Shown piece by piece: positions 1-7,473 of a stretch of 64,000 bases of DNA. Under the pieces are notes generated by a model, which saw nothing but the letters and a program-made list of their open reading frames with translations, was not told the origin of the DNA and did not search any database. The translations under genes were made by a program, and so were the position numbers. The stretch is taken from positions 3,782,001-3,846,000 of the forward strand of contig OY759762.1 in assembly GCA_963662645.2 (NCBI GenBank), read 5' to 3'. The DNA is from Aldehydirespirator sp963662645 (GTDB lineage Bacteria > Actinomycetota > Acidimicrobiia > Acidimicrobiales > Aldehydirespiratoraceae). The first letter of the stretch is position 1, and every line of letters begins with the position of its first letter.

Positions 1-2
1 TG

Positions 3-236
3 AACGTGGAGCTGCTGCGCATCTGGAACGAGTCGCAGACCACGGTGGTGTTCGTCACCCACGACATCGGCGAGGCGCTGTTCCTGTCCGACCGGGTGAT
101 GGTCATGTCGGTTCGGCCGGGACGGGTCCAGGACGTCATCGATGTCGACCTTCCGAGGCCCCGGACGTTCACTGAGGTGGAGGCGGACGAGCGGTTCTGG
201 ACGCTGCGCCAGCGGATACGGGAGCAGTTGAATTGA
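3..236 (+). CDS. ABC transporter ATP-binding protein, taurine/nitrate/sulfonate type (C-terminal part)
   Basis: Only the last 77 codons lie in the window; the reading frame is open to the left edge. The visible part contains the H-loop region (VTHDIGEALFLSDRV) followed by the RPGR strand and the PRPR segment seen at the C-terminus of SsuB/TauB/NrtD-type ATPases. Walker A and B must lie upstream. The stop overlaps the TTG start of the permease by 4 bases, so the two are translationally coupled and form one importer. The substrate cannot be read from the sequence. The neighbours (luciferase-like oxidoreductase, enamidase-like amidohydrolase) suggest a small N-heterocycle or sulfonate-like organic compound; this is inference. 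Confidence 0.9.
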   Translation, partial: NVELLRIWNESQTTVVFVTHDIGEALFLSDRVMVMSVRPGRVQDVIDVDLPRPRTFTEVEADERFWTLRQRIREQLN

Positions 237-1048
237 GGCGCCTGCTGAGATTCCTGCGCTCGGAGGCCTGGCTCGGCCGTCTGCTCGTGATCGTGTCCGC
301 GGTGGTTCTCATCGTGGTATGGCACCTCTGGGCCCGCACGAACTCTCCTTTGATACTTCCCGAGCCGGGACCGGTCCTTGAGCGCCTGCTCGACTATGTG
401 GGCTCGGGACGGGCCAATCCCCACATATGGATCACCGTTCAGGAGATCGTCCTGGGGTTCGCGCTGGGCGGCCTGGCCGGGATCGGGCTGGGCACCCTGG
501 CCTCGGAGTTCGGCATCGCCCGTCGGGTGATCATGCCCTACGTCATCGTGACCCAGGCCCTGCCCAAGTTCGCGCTCGCGCCCATCCTGGTCATCTGGTT
601 CGGGTTCGGCATGACCCCCAAGGTGATCATTGCGGCGCTGATCGCTTTCTTCCCGCTGCTGGAGAACACCTACCTCGGCCTCACGACCACGCCGGCCGAG
701 ATGCTGGAGCTGTTCAGGGCGCTGCGGGCGGGCCGCTGGACGACCCTGACCAAGTGCAGGGCCCTGCACGCCGTCCCGGCCGTCTTCAGCGGGCTGCGGG
801 TGGCGCTGATGCTCGCCCTGGTCGGTGCCGTGGTAGCTGAGTATGTGGGGGCCAACAAGGGGCTGGGCGCCTTGATCATCGTGTCGCAGGGCACGCTCGA
901 CACCGAGTTGATGTTCGTGGCGTTCGTGCAGCTCACCGTTCTCGGGCTGCTCCTCGACCAGGCCCACGGTCTGGTGTACCGGCTCGTGATGCGGCGCCTG
1001 TACGGCTCGGTCGGCGCGGAGATGCGCGCTGCGGGTGTGTCGGTATGA
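233..1048 (+). CDS. ABC transporter permease, SsuC/TauC family
   Basis: A 271-residue integral membrane protein with a first hydrophobic helix at about residues 15-35 and several more between 75 and 240. The cytoplasmic EAA-type loop lies at about 155-180, where the permease contacts the ATPase, and is followed by the GLRVALMLALVGAVVAEYVG helix typical of this family. The start is TTG, inside the ATPase stop (TTGA overlap); no in-frame ATG gives the full N-terminal helix. With the upstream ATPase it forms an organic-nitrogen/sulfonate-type importer. The periplasmic binding protein is not in the window and may lie upstream. Confidence 0.93.
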   Translation: MRRLLRFLRSEAWLGRLLVIVSAVVLIVVWHLWARTNSPLILPEPGPVLERLLDYVGSGRANPHIWITVQEIVLGFALGGLAGIGLGTLASEFGIARRVIMPYVIVTQALPKFALAPILVIWFGFGMTPKVIIAALIAFFPLLENTYLGLTTTPAEMLELFRALRAGRWTTLTKCRALHAVPAVFSGLRVALMLALVGAVVAEYVGANKGLGALIIVSQGTLDTELMFVAFVQLTVLGLLLDQAHGLVYRLVMRRLYGSVGAEMRAAGVSV

Positions 1049-1091
1049 GAGACGCGAGCAGCCCGGCCCTCATGGGAGGCCGGATCAGCTG

Positions 1092-2078
1092 ATGGACTTC
1101 GGTTGGCGAGTGCCGTCCTACGCCGGGCCAGAGACCTCGGCGGCGTCGGCGCGGAGGCTGGTGCCGTACTTCGCCAAGGTGGAGGAGGCCGGGTTCTCGG
1201 CGCTGTGGGTTATCGATCACCTGCTTGTGGCACCAAACGTCTACTCGGTGGCCTGGCAGGATCCGATGATCACGCTGGCGGTGGCCGCGGGTGCTACCGA
1301 GCGGATCCGCCTGGGCACGGCCATCCTGTGCGCGCCGTTCCGTCACCCGACCATCATCGCCAAGGAGGTTGCCAGCCTCGACAGCCTCGCGGGCGGGGGA
1401 CGGGTGGTGCTAGGGATCGGCACCGGTCACGACGACATGGAGTTCGCGTCGGTGGGGATATCCCGGCGCGAGCGGGGACGGCGCACTGACGAAGCCCTCG
1501 AGCTCATCAGCCTGCTGCTGAGCACCGACGAGGTCAGCTTTCAGGGCTCGTACTACAGCGTTGCCGACGGAACAACCCTGTACCCGCGGCCCGCCCAACC
1601 CATCCCGGTCTGGATTGGCGGCGGCTCCCAGGTGCATGTGGTCGACAACGTCGACACCCCGAACATGGCCCCGGCGGTGCTGGCCCGCATCGGGCGCCAC
1701 GACGGCTGGATCTGCCGGTCTAGCGGCACCAGCGCCCAGATCGTCGCCGACGACATCGCATCGGTGCGCAACTACCTGGGCGCCAGGCGGGACATGAGCA
1801 CCTTCACGATGTCGCACGCCCAGTGGCTGCACATCGTCGACTCCAACGATCGCGAGCGGGTCGTCGCCGAGCAGCTGGCGGCCTACCGGACGGTCATGGA
1901 CGTCAAGCGCTCCGACGAGGATCTTCAGAACGCGTACCTGTTCGGCACCATCGACGAGATGACCGACCGCATCCGGGCCCTGGCCGGTGCCGGGATCGAC
2001 CACCTGATCATCAACCCGCTGACTGACGATCCCGCTCAGATCGACCTATTCGCGAACAAGATCATGGCCAACCTCTGA
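1092..2078 (+). CDS. LLM-class flavin-dependent oxidoreductase (luciferase-like)
   Basis: A 328-residue TIM-barrel oxidoreductase of the bacterial-luciferase superfamily. Recognisable elements are the N-terminal FGWRVPSYAG strand, ALWVIDHL, the ERIRLGTAILCAPFRHP segment and the GRVVLGIGTGHDDMEFASVG loop with a following ERGRRTDEAL helix. Such enzymes use reduced FMN or F420H2 for monooxygenation or hydride transfer; the sequence alone does not settle which. The ATG at 1092 was chosen because the fold begins there; an upstream in-frame start at 1035 would overlap the permease. It lies between an importer and an enamidase-like hydrolase, so it could oxidise the imported substrate (inference). 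Confidence 0.85.
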   Translation: MDFGWRVPSYAGPETSAASARRLVPYFAKVEEAGFSALWVIDHLLVAPNVYSVAWQDPMITLAVAAGATERIRLGTAILCAPFRHPTIIAKEVASLDSLAGGGRVVLGIGTGHDDMEFASVGISRRERGRRTDEALELISLLLSTDEVSFQGSYYSVADGTTLYPRPAQPIPVWIGGGSQVHVVDNVDTPNMAPAVLARIGRHDGWICRSSGTSAQIVADDIASVRNYLGARRDMSTFTMSHAQWLHIVDSNDRERVVAEQLAAYRTVMDVKRSDEDLQNAYLFGTIDEMTDRIRALAGAGIDHLIINPLTDDPAQIDLFANKIMANL

Positions 2079-2152
2079 ACCGCTCCGACCGCTGAGCGGA
2101 CGCCGGGCTGCACCACGCACGGCTCCAACGCCACGACCCCCGGAGATCAACA

Positions 2153-3316
2153 ATGCAACTCGTACTGCACAACATTGGCGAGATTCTCACCGGCGTGATT
2201 GACGAGCCGACGCTGGAGGCGGACACGATCATCGTCGATGACGGCTGCATAGTGTCGTTCGACTCGGGCGCGGCCACCACCGCCGACACCGTCATCGACT
2301 GCAAGGGCATGACGGTAGCCCCGGGCCTCGTCGACACCCATATGCACCCCACTCTCGGCGACTACGCACCAAAGCAGCAGTCGGTCGGGTACTTGGAACG
2401 CATGATGCACGGAGCGGTCACCCGGGCCATCTCGGCGGGCGAGGTGCATGCTCCCGGCCGGTCAGGGGCGGAATCGGCGCTCGGCATCGCTCTCGGGGCG
2501 TTCCACTCCTTCGAGCACCACCGTCCCGCCGGCATCAAGGTGCACGGGGGAGCGATGCTGCTGGAGAAGGACACCGACTTCTCCCACATCGACCGGGCGC
2601 ACGAAGCGGGCATGCGCATAATCGGCGAGATCGGCGTCGGCTCGCTCAAGGACCCGGTGCGCGCCGGGGAACTGTCGGCCTATGCCCGCCGGCTCGGGAT
2701 GACTGTCCACATGCACTGCGGCTGCACCTCCGACCGGGGTCCTGGAGGCGATGAGCATCCCTACTTCTCAGCCGAGGACGTCCTGACGGCGGTTCCGTCG
2801 ATCGCGTCGCACGCCAACACGTTCGCCTCCCTCTCCGACGACGACATCGACATGCTCTGTGGCGGCGAGGGCCCGCCGTTCGTGGAGGTGGTGCAGGCCG
2901 GCGGTACCCGCTCGATGCTGCGGGTGGTGGAGGGGCTCGCCGACCGGGGCGAGCTCGATCGGCTGCTCATCGGCACCGACACTCCCACCGGCTACGGCGT
3001 CACATCGCTGGGCATCCTCAAGACCATCGGTGATGTCTGCTCGCTGGCCGGAGTCGCACCCGCGACGGCGTGGGCCATCGCCTCGGGCCAGGCTGCCAGG
3101 GCCTTCGGCTCCGACGGCAACGTGATCGCTCCGGGGGCCGTGGCCGACATCGTCGTGATGGACACGTCCCTGGGCTCGGTATGCGACACGGCGGTGGAGG
3201 CCATCGGGGCTGGGGAGTTCCCCGGCGTGGCCGTGGTGATCACCGACGGAGTGGTCCGGGTGCGGGGTTCGCTGTGCACCCTGCGCTCTCGCCGGGTGGC
3301 CGACATAGAAGGCTGA
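2153..3316 (+). CDS. Enamidase-like cyclic amidohydrolase
   Basis: A 387-residue metal-dependent amidohydrolase. It resembles the known enamidase of anaerobic nicotinate degradation (hydrolysis of 1,4,5,6-tetrahydro-6-oxonicotinate to 2-formylglutarate) over its whole length, including the IVSG/ILTG N-terminus, GDYAP(K/R)Q, AGIKVHGGA and the C-terminal MDTSLGSV block. Metal-ligand candidates are in place: His63 and His65 (DTHMHP), bridging Glu159 (IIGEIGVG), His186/His188 (TVHMHCG), His220 (ASHANTF) and Asp276 (GTDTPTG). A bridging Glu instead of carboxylated Lys is the enamidase arrangement. Family membership is well supported. The exact substrate (a cyclic enamide or lactam) is inferred. 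GGAG sits shortly before the ATG. Confidence 0.82.
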   Translation: MQLVLHNIGEILTGVIDEPTLEADTIIVDDGCIVSFDSGAATTADTVIDCKGMTVAPGLVDTHMHPTLGDYAPKQQSVGYLERMMHGAVTRAISAGEVHAPGRSGAESALGIALGAFHSFEHHRPAGIKVHGGAMLLEKDTDFSHIDRAHEAGMRIIGEIGVGSLKDPVRAGELSAYARRLGMTVHMHCGCTSDRGPGGDEHPYFSAEDVLTAVPSIASHANTFASLSDDDIDMLCGGEGPPFVEVVQAGGTRSMLRVVEGLADRGELDRLLIGTDTPTGYGVTSLGILKTIGDVCSLAGVAPATAWAIASGQAARAFGSDGNVIAPGAVADIVVMDTSLGSVCDTAVEAIGAGEFPGVAVVITDGVVRVRGSLCTLRSRRVADIEG

Positions 3317-3318
3317 CA

Positions 3319-3388
3319 GCGGCCCGGTCTGATGGCTGCTTCAGGCTGGCTGCGGCCCGGTCTGATGGCTGCTTCAGGCTGGCTGCGG
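3319..3388. repeat. 33-bp tandem repeat between convergent genes
   Basis: Two consecutive near-identical 33-bp units (starting at 3319 and 3352, each beginning GCGGCCCGGTCTGATGGCTG), plus a few bases of a third. They fill the 74-bp gap between the enamidase-like gene and the convergently transcribed CoA-transferase. No clean terminator hairpin was found inside the unit. Confidence 0.85.
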
Positions 3389-3390
3389 CT

Positions 3391-4608
3391 TCAGTCCGAG
3401 CGGTCGAGGCCTACTGCACCTGCGTCGACCAGGGCTGCGATCTCTGCTTCGCTGCGGCCCAGCGCGCGCAGGATCTCGTCGCTGTGCTCTCCCAGGCGGG
3501 GCGCCATGGCCCCCGGCGCCCAGACGGTGTCGGAGAAGTCGACCGGGGTTGCGACCATCGTGGACGTGCTCGTGCCGTCGGGCACCTCCACCAGCCCTCC
3601 GGCCGCGGCGAACTGCGGATCGGCCAGCAGATCGTCGGGTGACTGGATGGGCGCCCAGAACAACTCGGGCTCGGTGGCGAAGATCTCGGCCCACTCGTCC
3701 ATAGTCCTGGCGGCGAAGATCTTGTCCAATTCGACAACCAGGCTGGCTGCATTGTGACGGCGACCCCGCGCCGTGCCGTAACGCTCGTCCTGTTGCCAGT
3801 CGGGCCGCCCAACGGCCCGCGTCAGCGGCGCCCAGTGGCGGTCCGGCTCAAGACCGACGAGCCAGAACCGGCGGCCGTCGCCTGCGGTGTAGTTGTTCAT
3901 GGCCGGGTTGCCCATGTTGTCGCGTCGGCCGATCCGCAGCGTCAGGCCCCACCCCAGCGCCACCGACAAGTCGAAGCTGATCGTGTAGGCGCCCTGGCGC
4001 AGCAGCGAAGTGCTGACCACCTGGCCCTCGCCCGTCCGCTCCCTGGCCAGCAGGGCGGCGCAGACTCCGGCCGCAGTGGCCAGCCCGGTGCTGTGGTCTC
4101 CCATGCCGCCCCGCTGGAACGGCGGATCACCACCCTCGGGGGTCAGCAGGTGGGCTATCCCCGAGCGGGCCCAAAATCCGGCCACATCGAAGGCGCCGCT
4201 GCCGGCCTCGGCGCCCTCCATCCCGTAGCCGGTGATGGCGGCATAGACCAGCCTGCGGTGGCGGGCGGTGACCGACGCATGATCGAGGCCCAGCCGGTCC
4301 AGCCCCCCGAGACGGACATTGGTGACGAACACGTCGGCCCGGGCCAGCAACTCGTCCATCACCGCCCGCCCGTCGTCGGCGGTGAGGTCGAGGGCGATGC
4401 TGCGCTTGCCCCGGTTGTCCATCTCGAACACCGGGTTGGTCGGCATGTCGCCGCCGAGCATGTACTGGAACATCCGGCCCGGATCACCGCCCATGGGCTC
4501 CACCTTGACCACGTCGGCGCCCCAGTCGGCCAGTATCCCGCCTGCGGCCGGGCCGGCTACCCACACGCCGAGCTCGACGACCCGGATCCCTTCCAGCGGC
4601 CCTGCCAT
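3391..4608 (-). CDS. CaiB/BaiF family (family III) CoA-transferase
   Basis: A 405-residue family III CoA-transferase. The N-terminus MAGPLEGIRVVELG followed by GGILADWGADVVKVEP is diagnostic. Further in are the NRGKRSIALDL segment and TNVRLGGLDRLGLDHASV, where these enzymes normally read (N)FRPGxxxRLGLDYxxL. The catalytic Asp is expected in the segment around residues 155-175; GAFDVAGFWARSG carries a candidate. These enzymes move CoA between carboxylic acids without a free intermediate. The start at 4608 begins the conserved fold; an in-frame ATG 33 bases upstream would add an atypical tail. It is divergent from a second enzyme of the same family (about 150 bp between starts) and probably activates an acid produced by the neighbouring pathway. 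Confidence 0.9.
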   Translation of the reverse strand: MAGPLEGIRVVELGVWVAGPAAGGILADWGADVVKVEPMGGDPGRMFQYMLGGDMPTNPVFEMDNRGKRSIALDLTADDGRAVMDELLARADVFVTNVRLGGLDRLGLDHASVTARHRRLVYAAITGYGMEGAEAGSGAFDVAGFWARSGIAHLLTPEGGDPPFQRGGMGDHSTGLATAAGVCAALLARERTGEGQVVSTSLLRQGAYTISFDLSVALGWGLTLRIGRRDNMGNPAMNNYTAGDGRRFWLVGLEPDRHWAPLTRAVGRPDWQQDERYGTARGRRHNAASLVVELDKIFAARTMDEWAEIFATEPELFWAPIQSPDDLLADPQFAAAGGLVEVPDGTSTSTMVATPVDFSDTVWAPGAMAPRLGEHSDEILRALGRSEAEIAALVDAGAVGLDRSD

Positions 4609-4755
4609 CGGAACTGAACAGTATCGGCTCGGCTCGGCCAACTCCCCGCTGTGGGCAAGGTGCAGCCGGGAGCCTCCGTAGAGTAGCGGTCGTGAATGCC
4701 GGGGGCGTCGTGCTGGTGGGAGGTTGGCACAGCCCGTCCGCCGGACGGGGATTCG

Positions 4756-5937
4756 ATGACGATGGCCGGAGCTGACACTCCAGCCGGGGGCCCGCTGGAC
4801 GGGATCGTGGTTGCTGATTTCTCGCGCATCCTGGCCGGCCCGCTGGCCACGATGATGCTGGGCGACCTCGGCGCGGAGGTGATCAAGATCGAACGGCCGG
4901 ATGTGGGTGACGACACCCGTTCATGGGGACCGCCGTTCGGCGAGGACGGCTCGGCTACCTACTACTTGTCGGTGAACCGCAACAAGCGCAGCGTGATCCT
5001 CGATCTGGCCGACGAGGAGCAGCGCTCCCAGGCTCGGGCCCTGGCGTTGTCGGCCGACGTGATGGTGGAGAACTTCCGGGCGGGCACCATGGAGCGCTTC
5101 GGACTCGACTACGAGTCGCTGCGAGTTGACAACCCCGGTCTCGTCTACTGCCGGGTTAGCGCCTTCGGGTCCTCCGGGGGGCGCGACCTGACGGGTTACG
5201 ACTTCATCGTGCAGGCTGCCAGCGGCTTCATGAGCATCACCGGCGAGGCCGGAGGTCCGCCCACCAAGACCGGTGTGGCCATTGTCGACGCGTGCACCGG
5301 CCTGTACGCAACGATCGGCATCCTGGCGGCTCTGGCCGAGCGCCACACCAGTGGCCATGGACAGTTCGTCGAGGTCAACCTGCTCTCGTCGGCCCTGGCT
5401 GCGCTGATCAACCAGTCTTCGGCCTACGTGAGCGCGGGCGTGGTGCCTGGCCGGATGGGGAATCTGCATCCCAGCATCACCCCGTATCAGGTCTTCGACA
5501 CCGGCACCGGGCCTCTCGCTATCGCCGCCACCAATGAACGCCAGTTCACCAGCCTCTGCCAAGCCCTGGACGCGCCCCATCTGGCCGCGGACGAGCGATT
5601 CTCGTCCAACACGTCCCGTGTCGAGCACCGCGAGGCGCTGGCGGAGGAACTGGGTTCGATCCTGGTTGGCCGGCCGCGCCATCACTGGGTTGAGCGCCTG
5701 ACCGCGCACGGGATCCCGTGCAGTCCCGTCAACGCCATGGATGCCGCCTTCGAGCTGGCCGCCGAACTCGGCCTGGACCCGGTTCGCATGCTGTCCAACG
5801 GCGATGGTCGGCAGGCGGCGACTGTCGCCAACCCCATCGACTTCTCGAGGACTCCGGCAGTGCATCGTCTGGCGCCTCCCGCCCTGGGGGCCGATACCGC
5901 GGAGGTGCTCGACAGGCTCAGGTCCCAACAGGAGTAG
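4756..5937 (+). CDS. CaiB/BaiF family (family III) CoA-transferase
   Basis: A 393-residue paralogue of the divergent neighbour. The N-terminal PLDGIVVADFSRILAGPLATMMLGDLGAEVIKIERP block, NRNKRSVILDL, VENFRAGTMERFGLDYESL and the TGYDFIVQAASGFMSITGE segment (with the catalytic-type Asp) make the family certain. The start could be the ATG at 4756 or the one two codons later; the longer in-frame extension (from 4696) is not conserved-looking. Two divergent family III enzymes next to an enamidase-like hydrolase suggest two different acid/CoA pairs in one degradation route (inference). Confidence 0.92.
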   Translation: MTMAGADTPAGGPLDGIVVADFSRILAGPLATMMLGDLGAEVIKIERPDVGDDTRSWGPPFGEDGSATYYLSVNRNKRSVILDLADEEQRSQARALALSADVMVENFRAGTMERFGLDYESLRVDNPGLVYCRVSAFGSSGGRDLTGYDFIVQAASGFMSITGEAGGPPTKTGVAIVDACTGLYATIGILAALAERHTSGHGQFVEVNLLSSALAALINQSSAYVSAGVVPGRMGNLHPSITPYQVFDTGTGPLAIAATNERQFTSLCQALDAPHLAADERFSSNTSRVEHREALAEELGSILVGRPRHHWVERLTAHGIPCSPVNAMDAAFELAAELGLDPVRMLSNGDGRQAATVANPIDFSRTPAVHRLAPPALGADTAEVLDRLRSQQE

Positions 5938-6027
5938 CTCACCACCGGTCTCGTCGGCGTTGGCGCGGCGCGGCGCAGGGCTGCACAGTCATCGGGGATC
6001 GATCGCCGAGCTGGGAAGGAATCCGCC

Positions 6028-7308
6028 ATGACCGGAGTCGACACCGCATCGCGGGACACAGTCTTCGAGTTGATCGAAGCCGATCGTGAACTGCTGGCCG
6101 ACACCTGCCTGGAGCTGGGCAACACCTACGCGCCCTGCGGCCATGAGCAGCCGGCGGCCGACGCGGTCAGCGCCTGGTACGAGCGTCACGGCATCGCCGC
6201 CCGGCAGCAGCAGATCCTGCCCGACCGCTCCAATGTGGTGGCTGTGCTGCCGGGGTCGAGGCCGGGGGCGCAGAGCCTGATCTTCAACGCGCATCTCGAC
6301 ACCGAGATCAGCGGCCCCGACCACGCCAACCTCATGGAGTCGAGCGACCCCAACCTGGTGGGCGCCTGGCGGGAGGGCGACCGCATCTTCGGCCACACCG
6401 TGCTCAACGATCGAGGCTGCATGTCGGTGTTCATGGTGATGGCCAAGGCGCTGACGGACGCCGGGGCCAGCCTGGGCGGCGACGTGATCTTGACGTCGGT
6501 CGTGGGCGAGACCGGGATGGCGCCCGTCGACGAGTACCAGGGCCTCGGCTACGAGGGCAAGGGTTTCGGTACCCGCTATCTCGTCGACCACGGGGTGCGG
6601 GCCGACTACGCCCTGGTGGCCGAGACCACGGCTTGGTCGAAGTCGTGGATCGAGTGTGGAGCGGTGTACCTAAAGATCACGCTGCGCGGCCGCAACATGT
6701 ACACGCCGCGGCTGATCCGCGAGCCGGACCTCCCCGACCATCCCAACGCCATCGTCAAGGGCGCGGTCGTGGCCACCGTCCTGGAGGCATGGGGCATCGA
6801 CTACGAGGAGCGCAACTCCTACGTCTCGGAGCTGGGCGAGGTGCGGCCCAAGGCCCAGGTGGGCGCCATCCGGGGCGGCGTGCCGTACCGGCCCAACCGT
6901 TCGTCGCCGGTGTGCAAGCTCTACATGGACGTGCGCACCCCGCCTGGAGCAGACCAGGACGCGGTGGTCTCCGAGGTGCGGGCCGTGGTCCGGTCGGTGG
7001 ACCCGGCTGCCGAGGTCGAGTGCTACATGGCCAAGGCGGGCCGGGTCGGCACGGGCGTGGAGCCGTTGAGCAGCGCGGTCGAGAAGGCCTACGGCGAGAT
7101 CGTCGGAGGCGCGACGCCACCTCCCCAGGTGGCCCACACGTCCATGTGGCGCGACACCAACATCTTCAACGCGGTCGGGATCCCGTCGCTGACCTTCGGC
7201 CCGCCCCGGGGATCGGCCGCGGTGCAGGGCACCGGCCACTTCGAGCTCGACGACCTGGTCGCCGCGGCCAAGGTCTACGCTGCAGTCGCCATGGACCTCT
7301 GCTCCTGA
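6028..7308 (+). CDS. M20-family metallohydrolase (ArgE/DapE-like deacylase)
   Basis: A 426-residue amidohydrolase of the M20 fold. Metal-site residues are visible: the His and Asp of NAHLDTE, Asp in the VLNDRG motif, Glu in VVGETGMAPVDE, Glu in LVAETTAW and a final His in GTGHFELDDL. The VVGE-x-APVDE variant is a subfamily of ArgE-like proteins, so this copy looks catalytically competent. It should remove an acyl or peptide group from a small amide. A GGAAGGA ribosome-binding site precedes the ATG. It is the last plus-strand gene of the first catabolic block. The 165 bp to the convergent GH3 gene show no gene or clear terminator. Confidence 0.85.
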   Translation: MTGVDTASRDTVFELIEADRELLADTCLELGNTYAPCGHEQPAADAVSAWYERHGIAARQQQILPDRSNVVAVLPGSRPGAQSLIFNAHLDTEISGPDHANLMESSDPNLVGAWREGDRIFGHTVLNDRGCMSVFMVMAKALTDAGASLGGDVILTSVVGETGMAPVDEYQGLGYEGKGFGTRYLVDHGVRADYALVAETTAWSKSWIECGAVYLKITLRGRNMYTPRLIREPDLPDHPNAIVKGAVVATVLEAWGIDYEERNSYVSELGEVRPKAQVGAIRGGVPYRPNRSSPVCKLYMDVRTPPGADQDAVVSEVRAVVRSVDPAAEVECYMAKAGRVGTGVEPLSSAVEKAYGEIVGGATPPPQVAHTSMWRDTNIFNAVGIPSLTFGPPRGSAAVQGTGHFELDDLVAAAKVYAAVAMDLCS

Positions 7309-7473
7309 GCCGTAGGTCAGGGCTGCTGCCCGCCTGTGCCATGGCAGAGTGGCCGGTCGCGCTGCGGGCCGAGAACGTCCTACGCGGCTGGGATTGAGAG
7401 CAGCAGTTCGGCGGCGATTCCTTCGCAGCGTCAGGGGCCAGAGCCGTGTAGTCAGCCTATCTTCATGGCCTTG

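Noticed and set aside
933..2026. Multiple overlapping frames on both strands around the LLM oxidoreductase gene
   Set aside because: All are shadows with Arg/Gly/Ala-rich translations; only the frame with the luciferase-like motifs is coding.
2085..2103. Short CCGCT/AGCGG hairpin after the LLM oxidoreductase gene
   Set aside because: Five-base stem without U-tract in very GC-rich DNA; too weak to call a terminator.
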